From assembly GCA_964007475.1 (NCBI GenBank), contig OZ023274.1:310001-374000 (forward strand): a DNA stretch of 64,000 nt, given 5' to 3'. Positions 10,358 through 22,172 of this stretch are shown in pieces; the stretch's first letter is position 1, and each line of letters starts with the position of its first letter. Under the pieces are notes generated by a model. The model saw only the letters and a program-made list of their open reading frames with translations, searched no databases and was not told the DNA's origin. The DNA comes from Hybos culiciformis. Lineage: Eukaryota > Arthropoda > Insecta > Diptera > Hybotidae. Made by a program: the position numbers and the translations under genes.

Positions 10358-12235
10358 TTTTAAATTTAAATCGATAAAGAACATATAATTACTTGTGCAG
10401 CGACAGCCTTTTCTTAGATCATCAAATTCCCCTTTTATTTACTATTTCTATAATCGATGTCTATCGCCCGTGGTATTGTGAAAATGTAATAAAGAATTTC
10501 CAAACTATATGAAAATTTCAAACAAAAACCTATATTTTGGCAGAGTTTCAATCTGATTTTGATAGTCAGCTTGGTCCCTTCTTAAAGTGTTAGTTTTTGA
10601 ATAATGGGCAATGTATGTTTGTATTTAAAATACCTGTACTACAAAAACTGTTTATTAATTACAAAATGTATGTATAATATGTATATTTGAAATTAGCATG
10701 TACCAGAAAAAAAAACATTCATTCAAATTAAACTTTTTAGTAATTTCGGCAAAACCCTAACTTATCTTGATCCAGGATCCTATATCAGTTTAGCTGCATC
10801 ACAGCAGTGCAATTGATCCAATAATACAATATTTATCATTTACGATCTAGATTTTAGATTATGTGGCATATTATTAGGAAGAAGGTTTATTATTTTCGTT
10901 TTCTTGTTTCCAAATTATTTTTATAATATTTTCACTGAATCGAAAACAAGCTAGGATGACGCATACTAAAAATATGATTCTGTCTGAATCACTTTATTTG
11001 GATTGAGAAAGTTAATATTTTTTACTTTATATCAAATAAAAATTCCACCAAATTTTAATCATCAAAATTTTGCATATTTTGTGTATTTTGTGACAGTAAA
11101 ATATTGTGTTGAAATATTAAATAAAAATATATAACAAAGAGACTAATGAGAATACACTGTAAAAAATTTCTAAATTTGACCAAAAAATTATATTTAAAAT
11201 ATTATGATTATTAATAATATTATGATTTCATTCTTGTGTACTTGTGGTTCATTATTATGATTTCAAAATTTTAGTGAGTGCGAGCTTTGACTTTTAACAT
11301 AAGTTCAAATATTATATAAAAGTTTAGTAGGCAGTATTACGATTTGGTTAGTTTACTTTTTCAAAAGTTTAAACTGAAATTATTTTTCTCCATTAAATCT
11401 ATACGTCTAATTTTTTTTCATTAAGTAGGGGACCACTTTAGTTGTCTGACCTAGGCCTCCAAGTGTATCTCACAGGCCCTGCGTAAATGTATATCTTATT
11501 TTTACACGATTTTATTTAAATCAACAACATTGCTGTGTTTCCGTTTGTTTGATTCAAATCTTATAAAACACATTATAAGAACAGAAAATAAAAAATGATG
11601 ATGCCTGATTAATTGGATTTTATAATTTAAAATTAAAGTTGGTATTAGGGGATTTAAAAAATGAATTTCGATGAAAAATGTTATACGAATCAACGGTCCA
11701 GGTCGATTCTTTTTCTGTACAATAATGTAAACAGAATAAAGAAAATTGATAATTTTGCTTAGTTCCCAATTGAATTCAAGGATTCGATCTGTGGTAATTA
11801 AAAAGAAAAATTTCTCAAATAAACAGTCTGAAAATAACATTTATGTTTGGAAGTTAGAGACTAAAAAGTATTAAATAAAAAAAATTTAAATAAAAAAAAT
11901 TTAAATAAAAAAATGTTTAAATAAAAAAATTTTAAATAAAAAAATGTTTATTATTTAAATTTGTAGTTACCAAAAAGTATAAAATAAAACTGTGTATAAT
12001 TTGAGAATTAAAGAAAATATTTTTTTGGTGTTAGAAAATTTGTTGACATGCATATATTTAACTAAAAAAAATATGTGTGAACCTCATCCTCATAAGCTCA
12101 CGAAAGAAGTTTAACTTCTTTATTTACTTGCAAATATTTATTTTGCTACGAACTCTGACTGATTTACTTTTGTAAGTGGAAGAGGGAACTAAATTTTTTC
12201 TTAAGAAATTTGTGTGTAATCATTTATTTTTTTTT
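10358..12235. other. Non-coding AT-rich stretch
   Basis: Holds the second copy of the 6,403 repeat (10,945-11,101) and a short tandem run of TTTAAATAAAAAA (11,868-11,950). The minus-strand open frame at 11,502-11,840 has no recognisable domain. No gene seen. Confidence 0.5.
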
Positions 12236-12825
12236 ACGTTTCAAATTTTTGAATGAAATCGGACGAACTTTAGAAGTCGCTGGGTAGGATCAATCAATTT
12301 TTTGTTACAAAATTTATGTGTTTAATCGTTTCCTCTTTTTATTTACCAAATTTGAATAAAATCGGACGAACTTTAGAAGCCCGCCTGTTTTTGAATTTCA
12401 AAAAATTCGGAATTCAAAATGCTGAATTCCGAATTTTTCGAATTTGGAAGAACTTTTACTGGCGAGAATTTTGACCAATTGTTTATTTTTTTTATTATTT
12501 AGGCATAAAGCATTAAAATTGTAAAAAAATGCATTCCCTAGTCCGCCCCCAGTGGTGGTCGCTGGGTAGGATCAATCAATTTTTTGTTACGAAATTTACG
12601 TGTTTAATCGTTTCCTCTTTTTATTTACCAAATTTGAATGAAATTCTTTGTTACGAAATTTGTGTGTAATCATTTCCTCTTTTTACGTACCAAATTTGAA
12701 TGAAATCGGAAATACATTTTTTGTTACGAAATTTGTGTGTAATCAGTTCCTCTTTTTACATACCAAATTTGAATGAAATCGGACGAACTTTTGAAGTGGG
12801 CCCTCAGGGGAAGTCGCTAGGTAGG

Positions 12826-13667
12826 CAGGGTGACCAACATATCTCTTTTTTAGAGAACATGTTCTCTTTTTCAAAGCAGATCTTTTGTTCACTTCACTTT
12901 TTTGATAAATGTTCACTTTTTTAGAGATATCTCTTTTTTAGTCACTTTTTTAATGCTTTTTGTCTCTTTTTGTCCTCTTTTTATGTTCTTTCCAAAAAAA
13001 ATGTAATAAATCAATTATAGGTATAATGGTCAAAAAGGTTTTGTCTAATGTCAGGCTTTATTTTCAAGGCGTTTAACCGTCCACAAAAAGCGTTATTATC
13101 TTGTCAGAAATGGGCTAAATATTTTCGAGAAATAGAAGAAGTCTCCTATTATTCAGAATTTTTAAAAATTTGTCAATTTTTTTATTCCATTTCTGAGCAA
13201 AATGCTAATATAGAAAGAGTTTTTTCATTGATCAATGCTCAGTGGTCTAAAGAAAGAAACAAGTTGAATATTAAAACTGTCCGAGGTATTTTGCAAGTGG
13301 TCTATAATTTTAACGATGTGTCATGTACAGATTTTTTTCGAAATATAAAAGAAAATACAGAGCTTCTCAGCCGGGTGCGAAAAGTTGAGAAATATGATGA
13401 TGATACATCCGAATCCGATGTGATATATATATATATATATATATATGTATTGTATATATATGTATTATGAAATAATAATTAATAAAAAACTTGTACATCT
13501 TATAAAAAGGGCCGTTGCAAATAAATAATTTTGTTATAAAAATGTTTTTTTCTCGATTTTCAGATTAACTATACCTTTTCCAGATAAAGTTTAGGTTTGT
13601 TCTCTTATGTTCTCTTTTTTGATGTCGAAATGTTCTATATTTTTTTAGGTCAGACTTGGTCACCCTG
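12826..13667 (+). mobile_element. hAT element, internally deleted
   Basis: An 842-bp element with inverted ends CAGGGTGACCAA / TTGGTCACCCTG. It is flanked by TAGGTAGG (12,818-12,825) and TAGGTAAG (13,668-13,675), an 8-bp target duplication with one change. The ends carry sub-terminal TTCTCTTTTT repeats. It contains a fragment of hAT transposase (13,048-13,470), which supports the class assignment. Confidence 0.9.
13048..13470 (+). pseudogene. hAT transposase C-terminal fragment
   Basis: The 140-codon frame covers the hAT C-terminal dimerisation region. NIERVFSLINAQWSKERNKL matches the conserved ERVFS-L-x-x-x-W-x-x-E/R-x-x-x-L helix pair. The upstream RNase-H catalytic part and the zinc finger are missing, so it cannot encode an active enzyme. 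The pattern resembles the ZBED/KIAA1586 type of hAT protein. An (AT)n run near 13,423-13,460 ends the frame. Confidence 0.85.
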
Positions 13668-13989
13668 TAGGTAAGAGGCCAATCAATTTTTAAAATAGCC
13701 TATAACCACCCTCGATCTGAGACAAAGAAATGGTGTGAGTTTGAAAACGATCGGCTGAGCGGTTTAGGAGTCTATTCGGAACAGACAAACAGACAAACAG
13801 CGTTTCTGTTTCATATGATAGAATTTCAGAATTTCACTAATTCGAAAAGGAAATAAACTAAATAAATATTAACAACAAAATCAGTTGATCTTTAATTCTG
13901 TTATTGTACAATTTTTTAATTCTATATGGTTTTTTTTTTTGTTTTTTTGCTTTCCACACATCGTTAGTATTTTGTTATATGTGTGTAGT

Positions 13990-14345
13990 ATCGCTATTTT
14001 ATTTTCGTAAATACATGCTACATGCTACAACGTCTTATATTTCCCTGCTTTTATATTTGTTTTTACTTTTTAACATATGATACTACATTCTGTGGTTATT
14101 ACCCCTCTTTTGACTTTTCGTTACATATGACATATACTATATTCTGTCTTCTTTTTTCCCCTATTTCCTCACAAAAATTTTTACAATACCTCGCTAAAGA
14201 AGTTAAACTTCAAAAATAAAATCGTGCGGTTCTCACAAAACCATAAAACGAATATTGGTCTATTCATTTAATAGGCTCACGATATGAATTTTTAGTTAAC
14301 ATGCACAAGTTTTCTTATATAAAAAAAATATTTTCTTGGACTCGC
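13990..14345. repeat. Dispersed repeat, copy 1 (partner 58,570-58,700)
   Basis: AAAATCGTGCGGTTCTCA at about 14,218, then AGTTAACATGCACAAG and TATTTTCTTGGACTCGCAA, recurs at 58,570-58,700 with small differences, inside brahma intron 1. Family unknown. Confidence 0.6.
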
Positions 14346-14679
14346 AAGTTATACGAAAGAAAATAGAAGAACTAAGAAGGATCCTTGTCTAAAATTATTT
14401 TTGTTCTGCGTCCTTTTATTTTCTTTGGTTATGCTGAGATTTATTTTCTATTTCTTAGTATCTACAATTTTAAATAATAATATCGTGTAACTTAAATTTT
14501 TTTTGTCATAAAATTATTGTTCGATTAAGTTCAAATTAAGTAAATGAAAGCTATTTTCTGAAAGAAATTGTGGTCTTAATATTCAGCAAAAAATCCAATA
14601 GTTTTCCACAGTACATAAAATTATTCTAGAATGTTTGAAGAAAAAAAAACATACATAATAAACAAACATACTAAATAAA

Positions 14680-14792
14680 TAGCAATTATTCAATTTATTC
14701 GACGAACCGTTTAAAAATTGGTTAGTTTCTTATTAAATTTTAGTCAAAAATTTTCAATAAATTAAATTTATTAAATCAAGTTGAAAAAAAAA
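14680..14792 (+). promoter_or_regulatory. Conserved upstream block of secreted-family gene B
   Basis: Counterpart of 8,130-8,232: GCAATTATTCAA, CGACGAACCGTTTAAAAATTGG and CTTATTAAATTTTAGTC precede the ATG at the same spacing. It probably holds the core promoter and 5' UTR shared by the duplicates. Confidence 0.5.
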
Positions 14793-15494
14793 ATGTTGCA
14801 AAATATTAAAGTTTTAATTTTTGTTGTAAGCTTTTTAAGTTTAAAATCTTATGCTCAAGTAAGCTTTACTTCTTCAAATGGTGTTAGTATCATCACAGGA
14901 CCAAGTATGTAATAAATATTTTCACACAAGTTTGAGTTATTTACATATAATAATTAATAACATTCTGCACAGCATATACCATGGAAGATAAAAACAAATT
15001 TCAGAAATTGTAAAATTTTGTATTTAGTCCGATTTTTGGTGAATCAAAATTATTATTTTCTTTTAACCCAGTACTGATAAAAATTATTTCAAAATTGGAC
15101 CTAAAACTATAACTTTCCGAAATTGAACTTTAAATAGTTCTAATTTTACTTTCATTTTTTAGGGGGAGTGCAATGTGATACCTTAAGTTGTCCAGCAGGT
15201 TCTATTTGCAATATCATTCAAGTGAATGATCCATTGAATAAAAATCAAATTTTAACCAATCGAAGATGTACAGATGATAAAGATAATCTTATTTCCGAAC
15301 AAACAACTTCACGACTCGCTTTTCCAGGTGAAATTGTCAATACTTACTCTAGCAATAAGCCAAATCCAAAATTAAATCAACAAATTCTTGAACAGACTAA
15401 ACATATTACTTCACAAATTACTTCACAAGTTAATGTCCTTACACATCAAATATTACAAAATGTACAAAACATTTTCAGTCAACTTTGGGGGTAA
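14793..15494 (+). CDS. Small secreted four-cysteine protein, gene B
   Basis: Two exons, 14,793-14,904 and 15,163-15,494 (donor gtatgt, acceptor tttttttag, phase 1, 258-bp intron), encode 147 residues. The leader has the hydrophobic core VLIFVVSFLSL and a likely cut near SYA-Q. The mature part repeats gene A closely: SNGVSIITGP, QCDTLSCPAGSIC, a cysteine in RRCTDD, SEQTTSRLAFPGE, NKPNPKLNQQILEQT. The tail differs most (HITSQITSQVNVLTHQ). Same intron phase and same upstream block show a local duplication with gene A. Extracellular function is inferred; specific role unknown. The ATG at 15,168 lies just inside exon 2 and is not the start. Confidence 0.8.
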
Positions 15495-15549
15495 ATCGTA
15501 CAATTAGTTTTCATCAGAGCTGACTAAATTTAAGTATTTTTGTACTGAA

Positions 15550-16105
15550 TACAATATGCAGAACCAGTATACTGATACTGCAAAAATATTATAGTATTTT
15601 CTCACAATGTACTGGGTACTGCAAAAATACTGCAATATTTTTCTACAATGTACTGGTACTGCAAAAAAAATTCAGTACCAGTATAGTATAGTATATTGGT
15701 ACCATAAAGGATGTATAAATAGAGGAATCAGTCCCATACAAAAAATGCTAATAAAAATATTGAAACAAAAAATCTATATCACAACCCCATGAGTTTTTTT
15801 TTGTATTTTTTGAGAATTTCACTCTCACAAATGCTCTTAAAACTTCAAAAATAACAACAGTTCTATACAATTTTTAAAGTTTTAAAAGCTTTTGTGAGAG
15901 TGGAAGTCTAAAAAATACAATGGGGTTGTGATATGCATTTTTTGTTTCACTATTTTTATTAGCATTTTTTGTATGGGACTAATTCCTCTATTTATACTTC
16001 CTTTATGTTGGTACTGAAATTATTTTGCAGTACCAGTACATTGTAGAAAAATATTACAGTAATTTTGAAGTACCAGTATACTGGTACTTATATTGGCTCT
16101 GGTTT
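15550..16105. repeat. Large imperfect palindrome (fold-back element) with TGTACTGGTACTGCA motifs
   Basis: The left arm (about 15,560-15,790) and the right arm (about 15,905-16,095) are reverse complements with few differences. Matching landmarks are GTATAAATAGAGGAAT, CCCATACAAAAAATGCTAAT and ATATCACAACCCCAT, with mirror sequences on the right. The outer parts carry repeated GTACTGGTACTGCAAAA. The centre is near 15,850. No coding capacity. Confidence 0.8.
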
Positions 16106-16343
16106 TCCTGACCAAATCGATATCATCATAAAGAGATTTTTACTAATCCATTAAATCTCGCGTTAAAAAATTATTTTGAAGTATGTACATTATATAATCA
16201 ACATTTTTCAATGTATTTAATTAATTATTCATTTAATCACCGAAATAAATTGAAATAAAATTAAAAACTAAATATATATATTTTAATTAAATTCATTTTG
16301 TTTTATTTTCGAGTTTTTCACAATTAATATATAAATATACGAC

Positions 16344-17124
16344 CAGGGCCGGATTTATGAGTGAAGCGAGGGAGCAACCGATCCAGGCGGCAGAATTATA
16401 CTGAAAAAAGGCGCCTTTTCTCCCAAATTTAGATCCGCAATACAACTACCAAATAAATTTTTTTAATTTCATTATTGACACTGCCATTACATCAATCACC
16501 GAGAGATTTGAGCAAATCGAAAAACATACTGAATATTGCGAATTTCCATATAATATTTATGAGTTAAATTATAAAGATAAATCGGAAATATTAAAATACT
16601 GCAAGGATTTGATAGTGACAATAAAGATATTGATGGTATTGAACTTTGCGATGAAATAATAAATTTAGCTACACTATTGCCAACTAATATGTACCCACTA
16701 GAAATACTAAATTATGTAACCAAGAACATTCTGACTATTCCCGAATATATGCATTTCTTTAAGGATCCTGATAACTTTAGCTGTATCAGTGGCTTCTGGA
16801 GAATGCAGTTTCTCCAAACTAAGAATAATTAAAATTATTTAAGATCATCAATGGGTCAAGAAAGTGGGTTTATCATTGATGCCCATTGAAAGCACCATCG
16901 CTGAATCTTTAGATTATGAGGCTCTAATAAAAGTTTTTGCAAAAATTAAGGTCCCAAGGGTGCCATTAATTAATTAAATTTTTATTTTATGTACATAACT
17001 ATTATCTGAAAATATATAAATAGTGAATTGCGTAGTTTATGTTTTATATTTCTTTTTGATTTTTACAATAGGCGCCTTTTCAAGAAGTTTGCTCCAGGCG
17101 ACAAAATACTACCATTCGGCCCTG
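16344..17124 (+). mobile_element. hAT element, internally deleted, intact 8-bp target duplication
   Basis: A 781-bp element with ends CAGGGCCGGATTTATG / ATTCGGCCCTG, flanked by an exact TATACGAC (16,336-16,343 and 17,125-17,132). An 8-bp duplication with CAGGG ends identifies the hAT superfamily. It contains a broken transposase fragment. Confidence 0.95.
16560..16976 (+). pseudogene. Frameshifted hAT (ZMYM1-like) transposase remnant
   Basis: Frame fragments read MYPLEILNYVTKNILTIP, then after a frame change VSVASGECSFSKLRIIK, then SSMGQES and ESLDYEALIKVFAKI. This is the order seen in the C-terminus of ZMYM1-like/TTF-type hAT proteins, where a TIP-V-x-V-A-S-x-E-R-S-F-S-K-L core is followed by a LDYE-x-L-I helix. 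Several frameshifts and a stop inactivate it. Confidence 0.8.
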
Positions 17125-17132
17125 TATACGAC

Positions 17133-17471
17133 TAGTCATTCTTCATTTCTTTGAGTTCCACAAATAATGGTAGTATGAAATTGTCAAGAATAAATCTTAT
17201 AAGGTGTAGCAATTTTTCTACATTAAATCTATAATGTTTCATAATTTTATAGAAACATATTTCTCTGGTGCAAACAAGTCAAATCCAGTCACATATAAAA
17301 TACTTCCTTAGCATAAAAAAAATGATAACTTCAATATAAGCCCATTTATGAGGTATTAATAAATGCATATTTTATTTTTTAACTGAATTTAATTTTTATT
17401 TACAATTATTATATATACACTAAGAACGACTATATAATTTATTATATATTAATAAAAAAACATTTAAATTT
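17133..17471. other. Non-coding gap
   Basis: AT-rich; probably the 3' UTR of the pyruvate-kinase-like gene on the minus strand plus spacer. No gene seen. Confidence 0.5.
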
Positions 17472-20400
17472 TTAGTTTAAATCGTCCAAAAATAATAATC
17501 TATATGTGTCAGTAAACGATAGACCTTCCTTTGATTCAAATACAAATAAAAATGGTTCATGTCTTGATATACAACCAATCATTTTTCCCAATTGAATAGA
17601 ATAATTCAATCTAAATCCTAACTCTTCGGACCGACTTGTTGGAAATGGACTATAATATATTACAGGATAAACATTTCTTAGTACTGATGCTGTTCTAGCT
17701 ATGGAACGATGACAGAAACTTGCAATTATTGGAACTAGAGGCCTTTGTTGAGCTATTGAAAGAACAGCTTTACCATTATTATTAACTACAATAACGCAAG
17801 TCGCTCGAATCGCTAAACAAGATGTTATTAAATGTCGAACAAAAATACTATCAATTGTATTGGATTCTTTAGCTGTAATCGATGAACATGATAATTTCAA
17901 ATTTTCGGCATTCATTTGAGGATAGGCCCGAGATATAATCGATTTTAGTTGTCTAACATTAATTAGATCCACTGAAACAGCTAAACAATCTGGATATAAG
18001 AAAATATTTTTCATTTTAATCTCATCTGATGATAAATTAGATAAGTTATCCGTAATTATAGCACCAGATCGTATAATTATTTTATTTTTGTGAAAACAAT
18101 CTCTAATCAAAATTTCGAACATCTAAAAAAAATTAAATGAATTAAAGTGAAAGCAAGTTGCAGTTAATCAAAGTTTTCGATAATCGCTTGCGAAACATTT
18201 TACTACAATTAATTCTAGAAAACAGAACCTACAGCCGGGCATTTGGAAATATATTATTCAGAATTTTAAAAACATTTTTATTTATTTCTTTCGGAATGCT
18301 CCGTTTTGGACCGATTGGCTTTAGTATGAATTCAAAATGAATCTGTATCAAAAAATAACCAAACTGTCAAAAGTTGAAAACATTATAATGAAAAGAAAAG
18401 GTTATACCTACTATAGAATATCGGTCCATTCCACTATAATATAATACATATTTTTCAGTTTAAGCTTAATTTAAAAATCATAAAGAATTCAAATTAATAG
18501 TACCTTCTGATTTTCATCTCTAATATTAGAAGTTTCCAGCCAAACTCCCTGACAGAATTTCATAATGAAATTAATTTGAGCTTTCAGAATTGTTTTCGTT
18601 AAATTAATTCGAGCAATAATTTTAATATCTCTATTACGTGCTGCCATTAACCATCGAATTCGTTGTATTAGATGTGCATAATAAACGCATGGGCATATCA
18701 AGAATTCACATCCCAATTCGAATGCATTATATATATCTTCTTCTTCTTCATGAGTTATATTTATTGGTAATTTTAATGAATATTGAAGAGGCAATATAAC
18801 TTGTGTATTTGATTCTAACAAACCTTCACGAATAACTTTACATTCGATTGAATCATTTAGAAAATATATAATTTCTAATTTAATGTTATTATCTCCTAAT
18901 TCTATAATATCTTGTAATTTAAGATTTTCAATGTAATCAAAAAAATTTACATAAATTATTCGATGATTACATTTATGACTATAATTTCGATCAGCTGTTA
19001 GAATAACACTAGAATCGCATTCTATACAAATTTTTTGATTATTTCGTACGAGGCCAGTAATTAAATTACGTCCAGTTATTTCTACTGCAGTTCCAAATAT
19101 TGCTTCACCATAAGACCGTCTTAATAAATATTTTCGGGCATAATTTAAATATTGAAATGATTTCGAATGCATTCGCATAGGTCCGAAACGACAATCTAAA
19201 TGAAAAAATCGTATTCCACAGTCTGGAAAATGAAAAAAACAAAGTTAATTGTAATTTGATAATATAAAGGTTCCTTAAGAGTATTTTACTCAGTTTATTA
19301 TATATTATTATTTTGGAAACAAATATTAAACAAACTTAAGTTTTATTTTATGTTTAACCAACAGTTTCTAAATACCCTATGCTAAATGCGTAATTACTTC
19401 TATATTAAAATTGAACAAAATAATTTTTGCAAATAAACTGAATAAAAATAAAAATGAATTTAAATATATTATGAAAAATTCATTAAAAACCTAATATATC
19501 TTTTTTTGAAGTTAATACTTCTTTAGGCGCGTTGCATGATATAATTGAGTAATTCTGTAGGAGGTAAAAATTTATTTTCAATCGACATTCGAGTTCGAAA
19601 AAACCGACATGGTTTTTGACGTTTCAATACTCAAAAAAATTAGTGGTCCACTCAATAATCATTTGTCATTTATAAAAACAAAATAATTTGGCGCTAAAAA
19701 TTATTTAAAACTAAAATTTTTTTTTTCAAAATAGGTAGCTCCGGTGAAATTAAGATTACCTGCCGAAAAATTTTGGGTAGGGAGCTACGGTCGGGTCATG
19801 CCGGCTTAAAATATATAAAAGAAGTATAATTTAGATAGTAATTTATTAGGATTGTGAAAAAATTTATAATTATGAAAATTATGTGGGAATACTGACGAGT
19901 GCAAGGCAAGCTCATAGAACATCAAGCAAATTTAATCGATTCTTAAGTTGATAAAATTTTTGAAAAGAAATTAGAAAAATTATTAAAATCAAATAAACAT
20001 TCATACTTCCATGCTCATGCAATCTACACAATTAGATTTGTGCACGCAATTTGTACAAAATGAACTGAAGTTATGTTTACGTTTACACGTTCATTCTAGT
20101 TTGAACAATTTGTTAGTGACAAAATTTATGTGAAAACAAAATCGGAAATTTCGATAACGAATTAATTCAATAAAATGGTTTAAAATTCAATTTATACGAA
20201 AAAGCGTTAATAAAATGGTTTAAAATTCGATTTATATGAACTGAAATTCAATAAAATTGCTTTAAAACTCTATAACAGTGGTGTCCAACACAGTCGCCAC
20301 TCGCCACATGTGGCGAATAGACTTTGTGAATGTGGCGAATCTAGCACTGAAATATTTTTTACATTAAATAAAGTTTTCGCACCAAGTTTAAGACAAATTA

Positions 20401-21655
20401 AAAAAAAAACTCTATTTTTGCCAGTCAAAAAAGAAAAACAAATCAAGAAATTTATTAAAAAAAAAAAAATGCGACAAAATAATAACTATTCTATATTAAT
20501 GAACTTGTCGTGGCAAATGCGTAAATGAAAAACAAAAACAAACAAAAATTGTCAAATTTTGGATTTTGTTATCTTTATAATAACTTGTTAATTTGCAATG
20601 ATACAATAATTAATGAATTTTTTATAAAATACATATTTCAAGTGGCGAATGAAATTATTTAAAAATAGCGATTGTGGCTACAAACAAATTTCTGTTGGAC
20701 ACCGCTGCTATAATATTCGATTTTAATGCTAAATTTTAATTTTTTAGATAAATAAATGTAATAAAATTTTTTTTTCAACTTCTGAAGATACAGCAAACCA
20801 TAAGCTGTGAAATATTAATAAATTTGAGATTTAATAAAACTAAATTATTTCACAAAATATAGTTTGGTTTTATTTATCATTTACTGGAAATCCCTAAAAT
20901 AAGAAAATTAGCTAAAACTCTATTTTTATGAACAAAAGTTGGAGCATTTTCGTTTACATGCTCATGCAGAGAGCGATTGGATTGTATAAATATTAAAAAA
21001 CATTTGCCAAAATACATATGCATATATATGTATTTTAAAGCCAATGTATAAAACGGATCTGTAGTTTTACATTTTCTGTTACAAAATAAGATTTTTCCCA
21101 ATTTTATTAGGTAGGTAGTTAATTGTTTAATATATAATTACCAATATATTCTAAAATTTTTTTATGATGAACCACATTATGTCCCAGACTAGCCATAAAT
21201 TTTGGATAGCAATAAAAACGTTCTACATAGGGCATTTCTTCAGTTGCCACTCGATTATCTATATACCATGGAATATTTCGTTCCTTAAAATTGCTTAAAA
21301 AATTTATATACCCTTCTTTAGGATTTTTATTTAAAATTTTGTCTAAAAAAGTACTGGTATCTTTTGAATAGTAATTCTGAGACCAAAATTTAATAATATC
21401 ATCTTCAAATTTGTCATGAATTTTACAAATGGGTCCATTATCAGTGGTTGATTGTTGAGAAGTTTCAGTTGGTTCTTGTAACAAAATTGGTTTTTTAAAC
21501 AAATTAAATATACAATTTTCATCGATTATTTTCTCCGGTTCAAAATATTTCCTAGTTCTAGAATATTCTTCAAGTTTTTTTTGCCATACTGAAAACGAGT
21601 CTGAGCACTGATCAGCTTGTATTGTGGTAGCAGTTGATACTGTGGAAGAATACAT
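17472..21655 (-). CDS. Pyruvate-kinase-like protein, catalytically degenerate
   Basis: Three minus-strand exons, 21,655-21,142, 19,222-18,504 and 18,122-17,472, join in frame (introns phase 1 and 0; donors gtaatt and gtacta) to give 627 residues. Exon 2 starts CGIRFFHLDCRFG, where active enzymes have the NVARLNFSHG strand, followed by an EITGRNLITGLV strand (normally LDTKGPEIRTGL). The lid (B) domain and the strand IKIIARINL (normally IISKIEN) follow. Exon 3 ends with the C-terminal domain (RPLVPIIASF, LNYSIQLGKMIG). The K-x-E and ARGDLG metal and substrate motifs are replaced (ARINL, LETSN), so kinase activity is unlikely. The first 160 residues are an unrecognised, charged extension. Degenerate pyruvate-kinase paralogues, often male-biased, are known in flies. 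The fold assignment rests on motif order; I am fairly sure of it. Confidence 0.75.
20276..20707. mobile_element. hAT-like MITE in intron 1 of the pyruvate-kinase-like gene
   Basis: A 432-bp element with ends CAGTGGTGTCCAACA / TGTTGGACACCGCTG, typical of hAT MITEs. Both sides share CTATAA directly at the element ends (20,270-20,275 and 20,708-20,713); a clean 8-bp duplication is not seen, so it is somewhat degraded. The repeated GTGGCGAAT inside is noticeable. The 72-codon frame inside is not recognisable. Confidence 0.75.
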
Positions 21656-21839
21656 TATTCAATTCAATTTTTAAATAATATATTAAAAAACGATAATTTG
21701 ATTAATTCAAAAAAAAAAATTATCTAGAATACACGGTTTGGATTTTCATGATTTTTTTTTATATTAAAATTTATTCTAAATAATCACCTACGTCAAAAAT
21801 TGTTAGTTTTATTTTTTGTTTTTTTTTTTATATTTCACT

Positions 21840-22172
21840 AGGTGTCTACATTAGCGTATTTTTCCTGCATGCGATTTTGTTCTTTAAATGTATTCGTGTA
21901 TCTTTATACAAAATCCAAAATCGCAGCAAAATACGCATGCTGATTTTGAATAATTTTTCAGCATGCGTATTTTTTGACATTTCTCACAAAATTTGCTTTT
22001 TTTTTATTAATTTGACATTTAAGTCAAGTAAAATGGTACAATTTGGAAAAATCGCATGCTGTAAATCTAACCCAGTGGCATATTGAGCACACACAAATAC
22101 TAATAAATGAAACAGAAAAAATAGAATACATTCATAAATACGCGCGATTCTAAATCGCTAATGTAGACAGCC
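21840..22172. mobile_element. MITE with TGTCTACATTAGCG ends
   Basis: Left end GGTGTCTACATTAGCG and right end CGCTAATGTAGACAGCC are inverted, differing by one indel. Inside, AAATACGCATGCTG and CAGCATGCGTATTT (21,929-21,974) form a second hairpin. No target duplication could be fixed. It lies just upstream of the pyruvate-kinase-like gene. Confidence 0.65.

Larger units (their letters stand above)
12236..13830. repeat. Older dispersed repeat with tandem 75-150-bp units, split by a hAT element
   Basis: About four copies of a unit with TTTGTTACGAAATTT, CGTTTCCTCTTTTT and TTTGAATGAAATCGGACGAA occupy 12,236-12,817. After the hAT insertion (12,826-13,667) the repeat resumes at 13,676 with GGTTTAGGAGTCTATTCGG and CAGACAAACAGACAAACAG. 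The GACAAACAGAC tail is common at one end of dispersed repeats in insects; the family is not identified. Confidence 0.6.

Noticed and set aside
11502..11840. 112-codon minus-strand frame
   Set aside because: Composition is that of AT-rich background; no domain seen.
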